A stretch of DNA of 64,000 nucleotides, from contig NZ_JADMKV010000016.1 of the NCBI RefSeq assembly GCF_015476545.1, positions 18,975 to 82,974 of the forward strand. The letters are read 5' to 3'. Shown piece by piece: positions 56,958 to 64,000 of this stretch (the stretch's first letter is position 1; each line of letters begins with the position of its first letter). Both the position numbers and the translations under genes were made by a program. Below the pieces are notes generated by a model. That model was not told the origin of the DNA. It made no database searches and was given only the letters and a program-made list of their open reading frames with translations. Origin of the DNA: Methylobacter sp. BlB1. GTDB taxonomy: Bacteria; Pseudomonadota; Gammaproteobacteria; Methylococcales; Methylomonadaceae.

Positions 56958-57081
56958 ATCCGTTTACGCTTGGTTTATTCGCTGGCCCAGACAGATTGTG
57001 TCTCACTTAATTTTTATTAGCTCCGAGCTGGCTCTGGATGGCCGCTTTAAATAGCAATCCAGTACTTTTTATCGAGCGCCA

Positions 57082-58026
57082 TCAGAAATATTTTTTTAGA
57101 TCCATGCCGGCATAAAGCGGTGCCACCTGTTCTCCGTAACCGTTGAACTTTTCAGTGTTGCGCTTGGCCGTAAAAATGCTGCTGCCTAGCACTCGCTCGC
57201 GTTTCTGGCTCCAGCGAGGATGGGAGACTTCCGGATTGACGTTGGCGTAAAAACCATATTCCCTCGGCGCGCTTTTATTCCAGGCCGTATCAGGCATGTT
57301 TTCCAGCAGACGGATTTTAACGATTGCCTTGATGCTCTTGAAGCCGTATTTCCACGGCACAACCAAGCGTAATGGCGCGCCGTTCTGGTTAGGCAGATCG
57401 TCATCATACATGCCGGTAGCCAGGATCGTTAACGGATGCATGGCCTCATCAATTCTTAGTCCCTCCACATAAGGCCATTCCAAAACGCTGGTTCGCTGAC
57501 CGACCATGACATCCGGATTGTATAACGTTGTAAACTCGACGAATTTTGCATTTGAGGTTGGCTCAAACCGCTTCAGCATCTTGCCCAGCGGAAAACCTAT
57601 CCACGGCACGACCATAGACCAGGCTTCCACACAGCGGAAACGGTAGATGCGTTCCTCTAAAGAATTGTCCTTTAAAATATCTTCCAAATTATAAACGCCC
57701 GGCCTGTTTACCTCACCTTCTACCGTTACGCTCCACGGTCTGGTTTTTAGCGCCCGCGCCAACTTCGATGCATCCTGTTTATTGGTAGAGAATTCATAAT
57801 AATTCGTATAGCTGGTGACATCTTCGTAATCAGTCGGCACCAAAGGTTCCGAATAAGGCCCTGTGAGCACATCGGCATACTTGCCGCTTTCTGCATCAGC
57901 CAATCCTGGCAGCATCAGTGCCGCAGAGCCGACGACCGTTGCTTTAATGAATTGCCGGCGTGACTCAAAAACCGCCCGGTCGGTGATTTCGCTGCTTAAA
58001 ATGTTTGCTTTGACTTTGATCAACAT
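57082..58026 (-). CDS. msrP: Protein-methionine-sulfoxide reductase catalytic subunit MsrP
   Basis: Periplasmic molybdopterin enzyme (YedY) that repairs oxidised methionines in envelope proteins. 314 residues. A Tat signal is present ([21 protein letters not shown] at 23-24). The Mo-coordinating cysteine is Cys132 in [32 protein letters not shown] is also conserved. The normal partner, the heme membrane protein MsrQ, is not adjacent: the gene two bases upstream encodes a DoxX-like protein instead. Confidence 0.95.
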   Translation of the reverse strand: MLIKVKANILSSEITDRAVFESRRQFIKATVVGSAALMLPGLADAESGKYADVLTGPYSEPLVPTDYEDVTSYTNYYEFSTNKQDASKLARALKTRPWSVTVEGEVNRPGVYNLEDILKDNSLEERIYRFRCVEAWSMVVPWIGFPLGKMLKRFEPTSNAKFVEFTTLYNPDVMVGQRTSVLEWPYVEGLRIDEAMHPLTILATGMYDDDLPNQNGAPLRLVVPWKYGFKSIKAIVKIRLLENMPDTAWNKSAPREYGFYANVNPEVSHPRWSQKRERVLGSSIFTAKRNTEKFNGYGEQVAPLYAGMDLKKYF

Positions 58027-58028
58027 AG

Positions 58029-58673
58029 TTACGCCCCTTGTGCCATATATTTACGGCTCAACCAATAATCGGCACTGACATAGCGGCCGCCGCCCATAAA
58101 AAACAATACCAGCAGCATGATGAAGTAAGTCGCGGCAAACTCAATACCATTGTTGAGCACGACAAAATTGCCTTTTTCGGTCAGCCAAGCATAATCGCCA
58201 TATTGCTGCAGTATAGATTTGGCCTGTTCCAGACGTTCCATTGCCGCTATTGTTCTATCCGTCGCGAATAAGCCGCTGTCTCCGGCAATTGCCAGCCAGC
58301 CGTACTGCCAATGCACCGCGACGGCTGCAACGACCATCACCACCATGAGCGGAATAGTAATCAAGCGCACGCCAAACCCAAACAGCAAAAATAAAGCCCC
58401 CAGAATCTCAACCGTTATCGTCAACAGAACCATCAACCAGGGCAGCGGCATGCCCAATCCCCACTCTGGATTACCGAACCAGTCGACAGTACTGCTAAAG
58501 CTGGCGATTTTTTTGGTACCGGCCATCCATAAAACAGGGGCGAGGTAAAGTCTCAGCAGTAACGGCGCAAGAAAATCCAGCACTTTAGCTTTATCTAACC
58601 ATTTCGACAGTCGCCGGCCCCAAACAACGCTTTCATCTACTACAGTGGCAAAATCAATATCTCTAATATTCAT
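58029..58673 (-). CDS. DoxX-family membrane protein
   Basis: 214 residues with four membrane helices in DoxX order: [20 protein letters not shown], then [39 protein letters not shown] and [19 protein letters not shown]. The [16 protein letters not shown] start and final [12 protein letters not shown] are typical. DoxX proteins include the small subunit of thiosulfate:quinone oxidoreductase and other quinone-linked proteins. Encoded two bases ahead of msrP, it may pass quinol electrons to that enzyme; that is inference from position. Confidence 0.86.
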   Translation of the reverse strand: MNIRDIDFATVVDESVVWGRRLSKWLDKAKVLDFLAPLLLRLYLAPVLWMAGTKKIASFSSTVDWFGNPEWGLGMPLPWLMVLLTITVEILGALFLLFGFGVRLITIPLMVVMVVAAVAVHWQYGWLAIAGDSGLFATDRTIAAMERLEQAKSILQQYGDYAWLTEKGNFVVLNNGIEFAATYFIMLLVLFFMGGGRYVSADYWLSRKYMAQGA

Positions 58674-58884
58674 GATAAGCCATTCTCCTTATTAGTCATT
58701 CAGTTATAACAGCCATAGCCTTAATCGTAAGATAACTCAAATATGAAATCTGTGTCTTGATTATTTCGGTTGGAAAGGCTCAGGAATTTTCTGTTCTAAT
58801 TACAATTATGGCTGTGTATCCGTTTGGGATTGTAATCTAGCGGATGACAATCCTCGCAACGGCGGACGCATCATCGATGATTTC

Positions 58885-60150
58885 TCAAGACGGATGCTGA
58901 TGACTAAGCCAGTCACGCACACCCAAGCCCGCGCACAGACCGGTGGCGAAGCAGGCCGTGAGCAGATATCCGCCAGTAGGAGCTTCCCAGTCAATCATCT
59001 CGCCGGCGACGAACACGCCGGGAATAGTAGTGAGCATAAGGTTTTGATCGAGGCTGCTGAAGCGCACGCCACCGGCAGTGCTGATCGCTTCGGCGATGGG
59101 GCGAGTTGCCCGCACTGTGATCGGTAAGGACTTGATGGTCGCCGCCAGCGTAGCCATATCGGCAAATTGTTCCTTACTGAGAACCTCGCGCAGCAGAGCC
59201 ATCTTGACGCCGGCAATACCGAGCCGACTTTGCAAATGGCTAGATATCGACCGTGATCCGCGCGGTTTGCTGATTTCGGCAAGCACCTTCTCAGCGTCGC
59301 GTCCGGGCGCCAGATCAAGCGTGAAGGTAGCACTTCCATGGATATTCAAGTACTCACGCAGCCGCTGCGAAAACGCATAGATTAGGCTGCCTTCGACACC
59401 GTGCATGCTAATCATCATTTCGCCTTGCCGCCGCTCGGTATGCCCCTGAATGTCAGTAAAAGTCAGCGCCACCGATTTAAGGGGCGTTCCAGCGAATTTG
59501 TCTCGCAAATATGAACTCCACGCCACTTCAAAGCCACAATTAGCGCTTTGCAATGGCGCGATCTCTACGTTGCGTGCCTGCAGCCATGACACCCAAGCAC
59601 CATCTGATCCCAGCTGCGGCCAGCTGGCTCCTCCCAACGCCAACACCGTCGCCTGCGGCTTGATTGAAATTTCGCCTCTCGGATTGGCCAGTCTCAACGA
59701 GCCATCAGCGTTCCAGCCCAGCCAGCGGTGGCGCACATGCAGATGTACACCAGCGCTGCGAAGGCGATGCAGCCAAGCCCGTAGCATCGGCGCAGCTTTC
59801 ATCCGTGTGGGAAATACTCGGCCTGAGCTGCCGATAAAAGTATCGATGCCCAGCCCGTGTACCCATGCGCGCAAGGCGCTCGGCGGCAATCGGTCGAGAC
59901 ATGCTTGCAGCTGCGGTTGATGATCGCCATAGCGGATGCAAAAGGTGTTATAGGATTCGCTATGCGTGATATTCAAACCGCCGATACCGGCCAACAAAAA
60001 CTTGCGGCCGAGAGATGGCATGGCATCATAAACATCGACTTGTATACCCGCAAGACAAAGCGCTTCAGCAGCCATCAGCCCAGCTGGCCCTCCTCCAATA
60101 ATGGCGACTTGCTGGGTGATGTAATCGGGCTGAGCAGTGTAATTATTCAT
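58885..60150 (-). CDS. HI0933-like FAD-dependent flavoprotein (YhiN/BaiN family)
   Basis: 421 residues. The FAD-binding Rossmann motif is VAIIGGGPAGLMAAEALCLA (about residues 15-34), followed by the family's GRKFLLAGIGGLNITHSE. The C-terminal part has SAGGV-type sequence (STAGGVRFSSLD) and FVAGEMIDWEAPTGGYLLT, closing the FAD site. It fits the subfamily of HI0933 proteins known as TIGR03862. Substrate and partner unknown. Stands alone. Confidence 0.86.
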   Translation of the reverse strand: MNNYTAQPDYITQQVAIIGGGPAGLMAAEALCLAGIQVDVYDAMPSLGRKFLLAGIGGLNITHSESYNTFCIRYGDHQPQLQACLDRLPPSALRAWVHGLGIDTFIGSSGRVFPTRMKAAPMLRAWLHRLRSAGVHLHVRHRWLGWNADGSLRLANPRGEISIKPQATVLALGGASWPQLGSDGAWVSWLQARNVEIAPLQSANCGFEVAWSSYLRDKFAGTPLKSVALTFTDIQGHTERRQGEMMISMHGVEGSLIYAFSQRLREYLNIHGSATFTLDLAPGRDAEKVLAEISKPRGSRSISSHLQSRLGIAGVKMALLREVLSKEQFADMATLAATIKSLPITVRATRPIAEAISTAGGVRFSSLDQNLMLTTIPGVFVAGEMIDWEAPTGGYLLTACFATGLCAGLGVRDWLSHQHPS

Positions 60151-60364
60151 AGAGTTAGAATATAGGTATTTGAGGCGATTCTCATTTTAACTTAAATGCC
60201 GCAGTCAATAGCTCGAACACACAAAAAATTGAAGATCGATGTGAATTGGCAATAAAAATTAGTTTTTTAGCACAAAAAATATAATAAAAAGACGAAAGGA
60301 TCACTTAAGTTAAGTCAGATATAAATGCTCAGCTACAGCTAAATAGCCTGAGGAGTAATATTTT

Positions 60365-60601
60365 ATGATTCTGACAAAATTTAAACTTAACGATGGTACT
60401 GAGTATTTTGCAGAAGCTTATGTTGACGGACACCTGATTAATCCGAGATTTACACCTGAATCTGTCCCTGAAACCCCTTTTATCATCCATGCTGAAAATA
60501 TATTTTCAGTGCATGCTCTAGTTGATGGATACACCTTATGCGTAGGCGTCTTTGATAATCTCAATGATGCCTTATATTGCGCTAAATATCGCCCTATTTG
60601 A
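60365..60601 (+). CDS. Small protein of unknown family, first of a tandem paralogous pair
   Basis: 78 residues, no signal peptide or membrane helix. It starts with ATG behind a GAGGAG site about ten bases upstream. The sequence is compact with conserved-looking blocks TEYFAEAYVDGHLINP, PETPFIIHAENIFSVH and GVFDNLNDALYCAK. The last block resembles the end of a helical ALNYAK-type cap. The next gene is a clear relative: 39 of 70 aligned positions are identical without gaps. I do not recognise the family. It is in an accessory-looking region with an AT-rich upstream sequence. Confidence 0.7.
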   Translation: MILTKFKLNDGTEYFAEAYVDGHLINPRFTPESVPETPFIIHAENIFSVHALVDGYTLCVGVFDNLNDALYCAKYRPI

Positions 60602-60767
60602 CATTAGGAGACCCCAAAATATAAATATATGCTAATCAGCGTTCGCCATTTGGCATGGTGCGCCAAAGTGTGACTCAAGGCATATGATAAGCATTCGACA
60701 CAATATCTCTCTCCGAGGTAGATCAGTAGCATGTGAAGTTTATGACATGAGATTCTTATTATCGCTT

Positions 60768-61019
60768 ATGAAAAAATTTAAATTTGGTGACAATACTGAA
60801 TGTTTGGCAGAAGATTTCATTGATGGCCACTTAGTCAATCCGGTTTTTAAGAATGGACTATTCCCAGAATCACCTTTCATTCTTCGTGTGGAGCATCAAT
60901 TTTCAGTTCATAACTTGGTTAACGGATGCCTCAAATGTTTGGGCGTATTTAACAGCCTCAATGATGCCTTGAATTATGCTAAAAATGGCTATTCTTGGCG
61001 TAATGAAACTTATGCTTAA
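60768..61019 (+). CDS. Small protein of unknown family, second of a tandem paralogous pair
   Basis: 83 residues from the ATG at 60768, chosen because it gives an N-terminus equivalent to the first copy (MKKFKFGDN against MILTKFKLND). In-frame ATGs at 60747 and 60684 would add 7 or 28 residues, and no start has a convincing ribosome site. Blocks shared with the first copy: AEDFIDGHLVNP, PESPFILRVEHQFSVH, GVFNSLNDALNYAK. Both copies keep the same length between blocks, as expected of a recent-to-moderate tandem duplication of a folded domain. Confidence 0.65.
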   Translation: MKKFKFGDNTECLAEDFIDGHLVNPVFKNGLFPESPFILRVEHQFSVHNLVNGCLKCLGVFNSLNDALNYAKNGYSWRNETYA

Positions 61020-61069
61020 TGTTCTGTTACCCCATGTTATTGATGGAGAAAGACGCAGTCGTTGTGCCA

Positions 61070-61089
61070 GCTCTCGAGCACTCGAGAGC
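61070..61089. terminator. Perfect palindrome after the small-protein pair
   Basis: GCTCTCGAG (61070-61078), two bases, then CTCGAGAGC (61081-61089), followed by CGATACTTTTT. It is about 50 bases after the second gene's stop and may terminate that pair. Confidence 0.5.
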
Positions 61090-61529
61090 CGATACTTTTT
61101 CGATGCGCCGGACAATCCAAATGTTTTTGGCAAAATAGACCGTAAGTGATATCAACCGTGGCGAGCCGAAGCCCTTGCTGAATTGTTCGAAATCAGACAC
61201 AACGCCTCTCGACTGTCCATTATTTATCTTTGTCAATAACATAAAACTCGATGAACCCGATACTGCCGATTTAATAGTGACACAGCCTCTGCAAGATGAG
61301 AGCTTAGCGGCAACTCAGCAATCAAAAAATTCTTAACACAGTTATTTCTCTATCTTCCTACAGGATGAAATCAAAGGCTGGCTTCTATTTCTATACTGAC
61401 TATGACGTGCAAATCTGCTATTACGCAATTTAACTAATTGATTTATTTGACTTGTATATTTAGCATCATTTAACACGTCAACGGACTTTCCCGGGTGCAA
61501 TATTGCCCATCCACTAGTGGAGGTGATTT
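61090..61529. other. Gene-poor stretch between the small-protein pair and the secreted protein
   Basis: About 440 bases with no convincing complete gene. A short plus-strand frame from 61012 (45 codons) overlaps the preceding stop, and a further open stretch (about 61141-61337) reads protein-like (for example KLDEPDTADLIVTQPLQDES) but has no start codon. It may be a decayed gene. AT-rich DNA near 61430-61480 probably holds the promoter of the next gene. Confidence 0.4.
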
Positions 61530-61835
61530 ATGATGACTCGTTACTTGTTTTTGTTTTGTTTTAGCTTGAGTCTTGGTTTAGCGGCTTACGCGGCCGACCC
61601 TGACCAGCCCAAAGCTAATGTGGCGGCCGAAAAGCCCGCTAAAAGCAATGCAACTGCGATCGGAGACGAGACGGGAATGTGTTTTAAAGGAACGAGTTGC
61701 GATGGTGAGAGAATTGGTTATAAGACCATTCCTGACTGCAAAAAAGCAAGAGGTAATAGCTGGTATGGACACACTATAATAGGAGGACATGACAAATGTG
61801 TTAGTAAAGATAGAGATCATTTGGATTGGAAATAA
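61530..61835 (+). CDS. Small secreted protein with four cysteines, unknown function
   Basis: 101 residues behind a near-perfect ribosome site (GGAGGTGAT just before the ATG). A signal peptide (TRYLFLFCFSLSLGLAAYAA) precedes an Ala/Lys-rich linker (residues about 23-45) and a C-terminal domain with four cysteines, at about residues 51, 57, 70 and 89 (ETGMCFKGTSCDGERIGY and the later PDCKK and HDKC). Four cysteines suggest two disulfides in the periplasm or outside. I do not recognise the family. A decayed IS3 element lies immediately downstream. Confidence 0.75.
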   Translation: MMTRYLFLFCFSLSLGLAAYAADPDQPKANVAAEKPAKSNATAIGDETGMCFKGTSCDGERIGYKTIPDCKKARGNSWYGHTIIGGHDKCVSKDRDHLDWK

Positions 61836-61862
61836 TCTGTTATATTCTGGATACTATATATT

Positions 61863-62200
61863 TTGCGTAGAGACTTTGGATGAAGCGATGGTGCATTACG
61901 GAACGCCTGAGATTTGCAATACCGATCAGGGGTGGACAATTCACCCGCGAAGCCTTCACTAGTAAACTCAAAACCCATCAGATCCAGATTAGCATGGACG
62001 ACAAAGCCTCCCGGATCGATAATGTCTTTGTGGAACGGCTCTGGCGCTGCTTAAAGCCTGAAAAAATCTACCTGAAAATGCATGAAACACCTCAGTAAGC
62101 TGAATGCTAATTCTGCTTCTACAATGAAGAAAGACGCCATCAGGAATTAGAGCAAAGAACATCGGATGAAGTGTATTATGCTGACCTTGTTAATGAATAG
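61863..62200 (+). pseudogene. IS3-family transposase (OrfB) C-terminal remnant, broken
   Basis: The sequence reads VETLDEAMVHYGTPEICNTDQG, shown here in part as HYGTPEICNTDQG, then shifts frame at about 61932 into GQFTREAFTSKLKTHQIQIS and continues with DNVFVERLWRCLKPEKIY. This is the integrase-core end of IS3-group transposases, including the second Asp (NTDQG) and the region of the catalytic Glu. After HETPQ there are two in-frame stops, then FCFYNEERRHQELEQRTSDEV. One frameshift, two stops and loss of the N-terminal part make it non-functional. Confidence 0.9.
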
Positions 62201-62245
62201 AAAGCAGCATAACTCGGCAGGGTTATCACTTAAGAATGATAAATG

Positions 62246-62270
62246 ACTGTCCAATCAGCGGAGCCACATC
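62246..62270 (+). mobile_element. Probable right end of the decayed IS3-type element
   Basis: The 25 bases after the transposase remnant include GACTGTCC and GGAGCCAC, the arrangement often found at IS3-group (IS407-like) right inverted repeats. No matching left end is visible, in keeping with a 5'-truncated copy. Confidence 0.4.
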
Positions 62271-62409
62271 TGTTACTACACAAATAATCGATGTATAACC
62301 AATTTATTCTTTTTCCATATTGAATATGTAATATCAAATGATAAATAACCACTGCCATATGTTGACCCGCTGTATCGTTTGCACGATTATTGCTATCAGT
62401 TAATAAACT

Positions 62410-62751
62410 ATGGAACCGAATCACTTTAATATTTTCAGTGATATTCCCCTTCAACTACCCGAAGAGCTATTTGACTGTATACTCAAGCAGGATAATATTC
62501 GTATTGAACGAATCGTTTCCAGAGGCCATGTTACACCTGAAGGCTATTGGTATGATCAAGTCTTTGATGAATGGGTCATTCTGCTCCAGGGTCGGGCAAT
62601 TGTCGCTTATGAACAAGACCAAGTGTGCTTCACATTAAAAACCGGTGATTATTTGTTCATCCCTGCGCATGTCAAACATCGCGTCGAATGGACTATGCCG
62701 GAAATTGATACTGTCTGGCTGGCAATTCACTTGCTTAAAAGAGATAGTTAA
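62410..62751 (+). CDS. Single-domain cupin protein
   Basis: 113 residues. The cupin barrel is seen in WVILLQGRAIVAYEQDQ (motif 1 region) and TGDYLFIPAHVKHRVEWT (motif 2 with PAHxxHRV). The metal-binding set of cupin 1 appears incomplete, since GHVTPEGYWYDQVFDEW has one histidine only. The function is open: regulator, isomerase and storage folds all share it. It is two bases upstream of the glycosyltransferase gene, so they are probably co-transcribed. Confidence 0.86.
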   Translation: MEPNHFNIFSDIPLQLPEELFDCILKQDNIRIERIVSRGHVTPEGYWYDQVFDEWVILLQGRAIVAYEQDQVCFTLKTGDYLFIPAHVKHRVEWTMPEIDTVWLAIHLLKRDS

Positions 62752-62753
62752 TC

Positions 62754-64000
62754 ATGAAGATAGGTCTACAGACATGGGGATCCAATGGCGACATCCGGCC
62801 TTTATTGGCTTTATCCGAAGCGTTACAAAAGGCGGGGCACCAGGTAACACTGGCAGCCAGCAGTATTGATAACAGCAGCTATACGGATATTTGCCAACGG
62901 CTGGCTATTGGCTACCAGCAAGTACCTGCACATATCGATTTTGATATGCCTGCCTTTGCGCAAAAAACGTTCAGAATGAACACATTGCAATGGCTTAATG
63001 CTTTACTTGAAGCGGTCTTCTTTCCGTACGAGCAGACTATTTATGAAGCATCCAAGCAATTGGTTGAAGAAAATGACTGCGTGATCGGCCATCACTTTTT
63101 GTACCCATTGAAGCTGGCTGCCAGTAAACAGAAAAAGCCACATGTTAGCGTAACATTTTGTCATGGCGCAATTTCCATGGCAGAGCAACCACCTTTTAAG
63201 TTTCCTGATTTGAGCCCTTTAATTAACCGCTTTCAATGGCATATTTTGGATTATATTTTTGATTTTGCGCTAAAAAACAATCTTAGCAAGCTCTGGCTTA
63301 GCGAGGGCATGCCTGCTTTTAAACATGTTTTTCCCGAATTGTTAAATTCGGATTTTCTTAATCTGGTAGCTGTTGATCCGCTTTTTTGCCCTTATCAGAA
63401 CCAATGGCATCCGATCCATCAGAATTGTGGCTTCTTGAATTTATCAGACACGGCTGAAACCTGGTTAATTTCTGAGGATCTGCAAGAGTTTATTAAACAA
63501 GGAGAAAAACCTGTTTATATGACATTCGGTAGCTTACAGCAAGCAGTGCCTGATTGGAGCATGGATCTATTTATTAAAGCCGCTCAGAAGACAAACTGCC
63601 GCGCAATTATTCAAACCAGTTCCGATAGATATCCACCCGAAACGCAGCATGGAGATATTTATTTTATTGGCAAGCATCCTCATCAAGCTGTCTTCAAACA
63701 CTGCGCAGCTGTTGTACATCATGGCGGTGCCGGAACTACTCATTCCGCTACGCTCAGCGGTTGCCCTTCAGTTGTAGTGCCTTTCATGGATGAGCAACTG
63801 TTCTGGGCTTGCCAACTTCAACATTTAAACCTTGCCCCAGCCCCTCTGCCGGCAAGGAATGCAACCGCAACAGCATTATCAGAAAGAATACGAGAAGTAT
63901 TACAATCAGAAAGCATGCGGTTAAATGCTCTTAAAGCCAAAAACAAAATTGATCCAGGGCAAGGGGCCCGGCGGGCCGTGCAGCTGCTGGCAGCGGCTCT
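62754..64000 (+). CDS. GT1-type (UDP-glycosyltransferase-like) glycosyltransferase, cut by window edge
   Basis: At least 415 residues, open to the edge. The N-terminal acceptor domain begins KIGLQTWGSNGDIRPLLALS, the glycine-rich start used by sterol and macrolide glucosyltransferases. The C-terminal donor domain has YMTFGSLQQ and the signature AAVVHHGGAGTTHSATLSG (about residues 315-333), followed by VVPFMDEQLFWACQL. It probably glycosylates a lipid or small hydrophobic acceptor with an NDP-sugar. Acceptor unknown. Only the last few residues can be missing, as the family is about 420 long. Confidence 0.9.
   Translation, partial: MKIGLQTWGSNGDIRPLLALSEALQKAGHQVTLAASSIDNSSYTDICQRLAIGYQQVPAHIDFDMPAFAQKTFRMNTLQWLNALLEAVFFPYEQTIYEASKQLVEENDCVIGHHFLYPLKLAASKQKKPHVSVTFCHGAISMAEQPPFKFPDLSPLINRFQWHILDYIFDFALKNNLSKLWLSEGMPAFKHVFPELLNSDFLNLVAVDPLFCPYQNQWHPIHQNCGFLNLSDTAETWLISEDLQEFIKQGEKPVYMTFGSLQQAVPDWSMDLFIKAAQKTNCRAIIQTSSDRYPPETQHGDIYFIGKHPHQAVFKHCAAVVHHGGAGTTHSATLSGCPSVVVPFMDEQLFWACQLQHLNLAPAPLPARNATATALSERIREVLQSESMRLNALKAKNKIDPGQGARRAVQLLAAA

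Noticed and set aside
58674..58884. Short minus-strand frame reaching into the gap after doxX
   Set aside because: Mostly the shadow of the flavoprotein 3' end; the gap itself shows no gene.
61027..61242. 71-codon minus-strand frame downstream of the small-protein pair
   Set aside because: No ribosome site or recognisable motif; it spans the perfect palindrome at 61070-61089, and plus-strand frames here are no less protein-like.

Overview
The window looks like a chromosomal segment of a gammaproteobacterium with mid-range GC. Evidence includes an LptCAB/KdsCD lipopolysaccharide cluster next to rpoN, an Mla-murA-his operon, SspA/SspB after a cytochrome bc1 operon, and the rsmB-fmt-def // lysM-dprA-smg-topA-tsaC neighbourhood. 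A type I methanotroph (Methylococcales) is a reasonable guess from the overall protein style, the SmbP-like metal-binding protein and the GlxR-Hyi pair. No methane or methanol oxidation gene lies here, so that assignment is inference. Nearly all sequence is ordinary coding DNA. I saw no rRNA, tRNA or CRISPR array.

Layout. 1-5134 (minus): yrbG-kdsD-kdsC-lptC-lptA-lptB-rpoN (rpoN cut by the left edge), making and exporting LPS. 5135-7695: cobB flanked by two gene-poor stretches, separating yrbG from mlaF. 7696-14564 (plus): mlaFED-mlaB-murA-hisG-hisD-hisC, without mlaC or ibaG. 14759-18630 (plus): petABC (cytochrome bc1), then sspA-sspB. 18671-19591 (minus): DUF1820 and a Nudix hydrolase. 19733-22753 (plus): a diheme cytochrome c4-like protein and a membrane protein fused to a spermidine-synthase-like domain. 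22834-25486 (minus): GT2, LAB_N and GT39 proteins that may modify lipid A. 25596-26428: rpsI/rplM. 26558-33346 (minus): ntrX-ntrY-DUF4390-rsmB-fmt-def. 34443-40091 (plus): lysM-dprA-smg-topA-tsaC. 40069-43277 (minus): ggt-sfp-lipoprotein hydrolase. 43525-45652 (plus): smbP, glxR, hyi. 45676-49684 (minus): ferredoxin, coaD, rsmD and two M16 peptidases. 49786-52508 (plus): cyoE, ybiB and an alpha/beta hydrolase. Then come a double PilZ protein, a lipoprotein transglycosylase, an FKBP isomerase, rlmKL and acyP. 57082-58673 (minus): msrP with a DoxX-like membrane protein, followed by a flavoprotein.

The right end (60151-64000) is the only region with an accessory look. It has a tandem pair of related small proteins of unknown family, a small secreted cysteine-containing protein with a strong ribosome binding site, a decayed IS3-type transposase, and a cupin gene followed by a GT1-type glycosyltransferase that runs off the edge.

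The observations most worth following up are the paralogous small-protein pair at 60365-61019, the NtrX protein with a degenerate sigma-54 activator domain, the MsrP-DoxX pairing, the Mla operon lacking MlaC, and the apparent lack of a standard start codon for full-length DprA.
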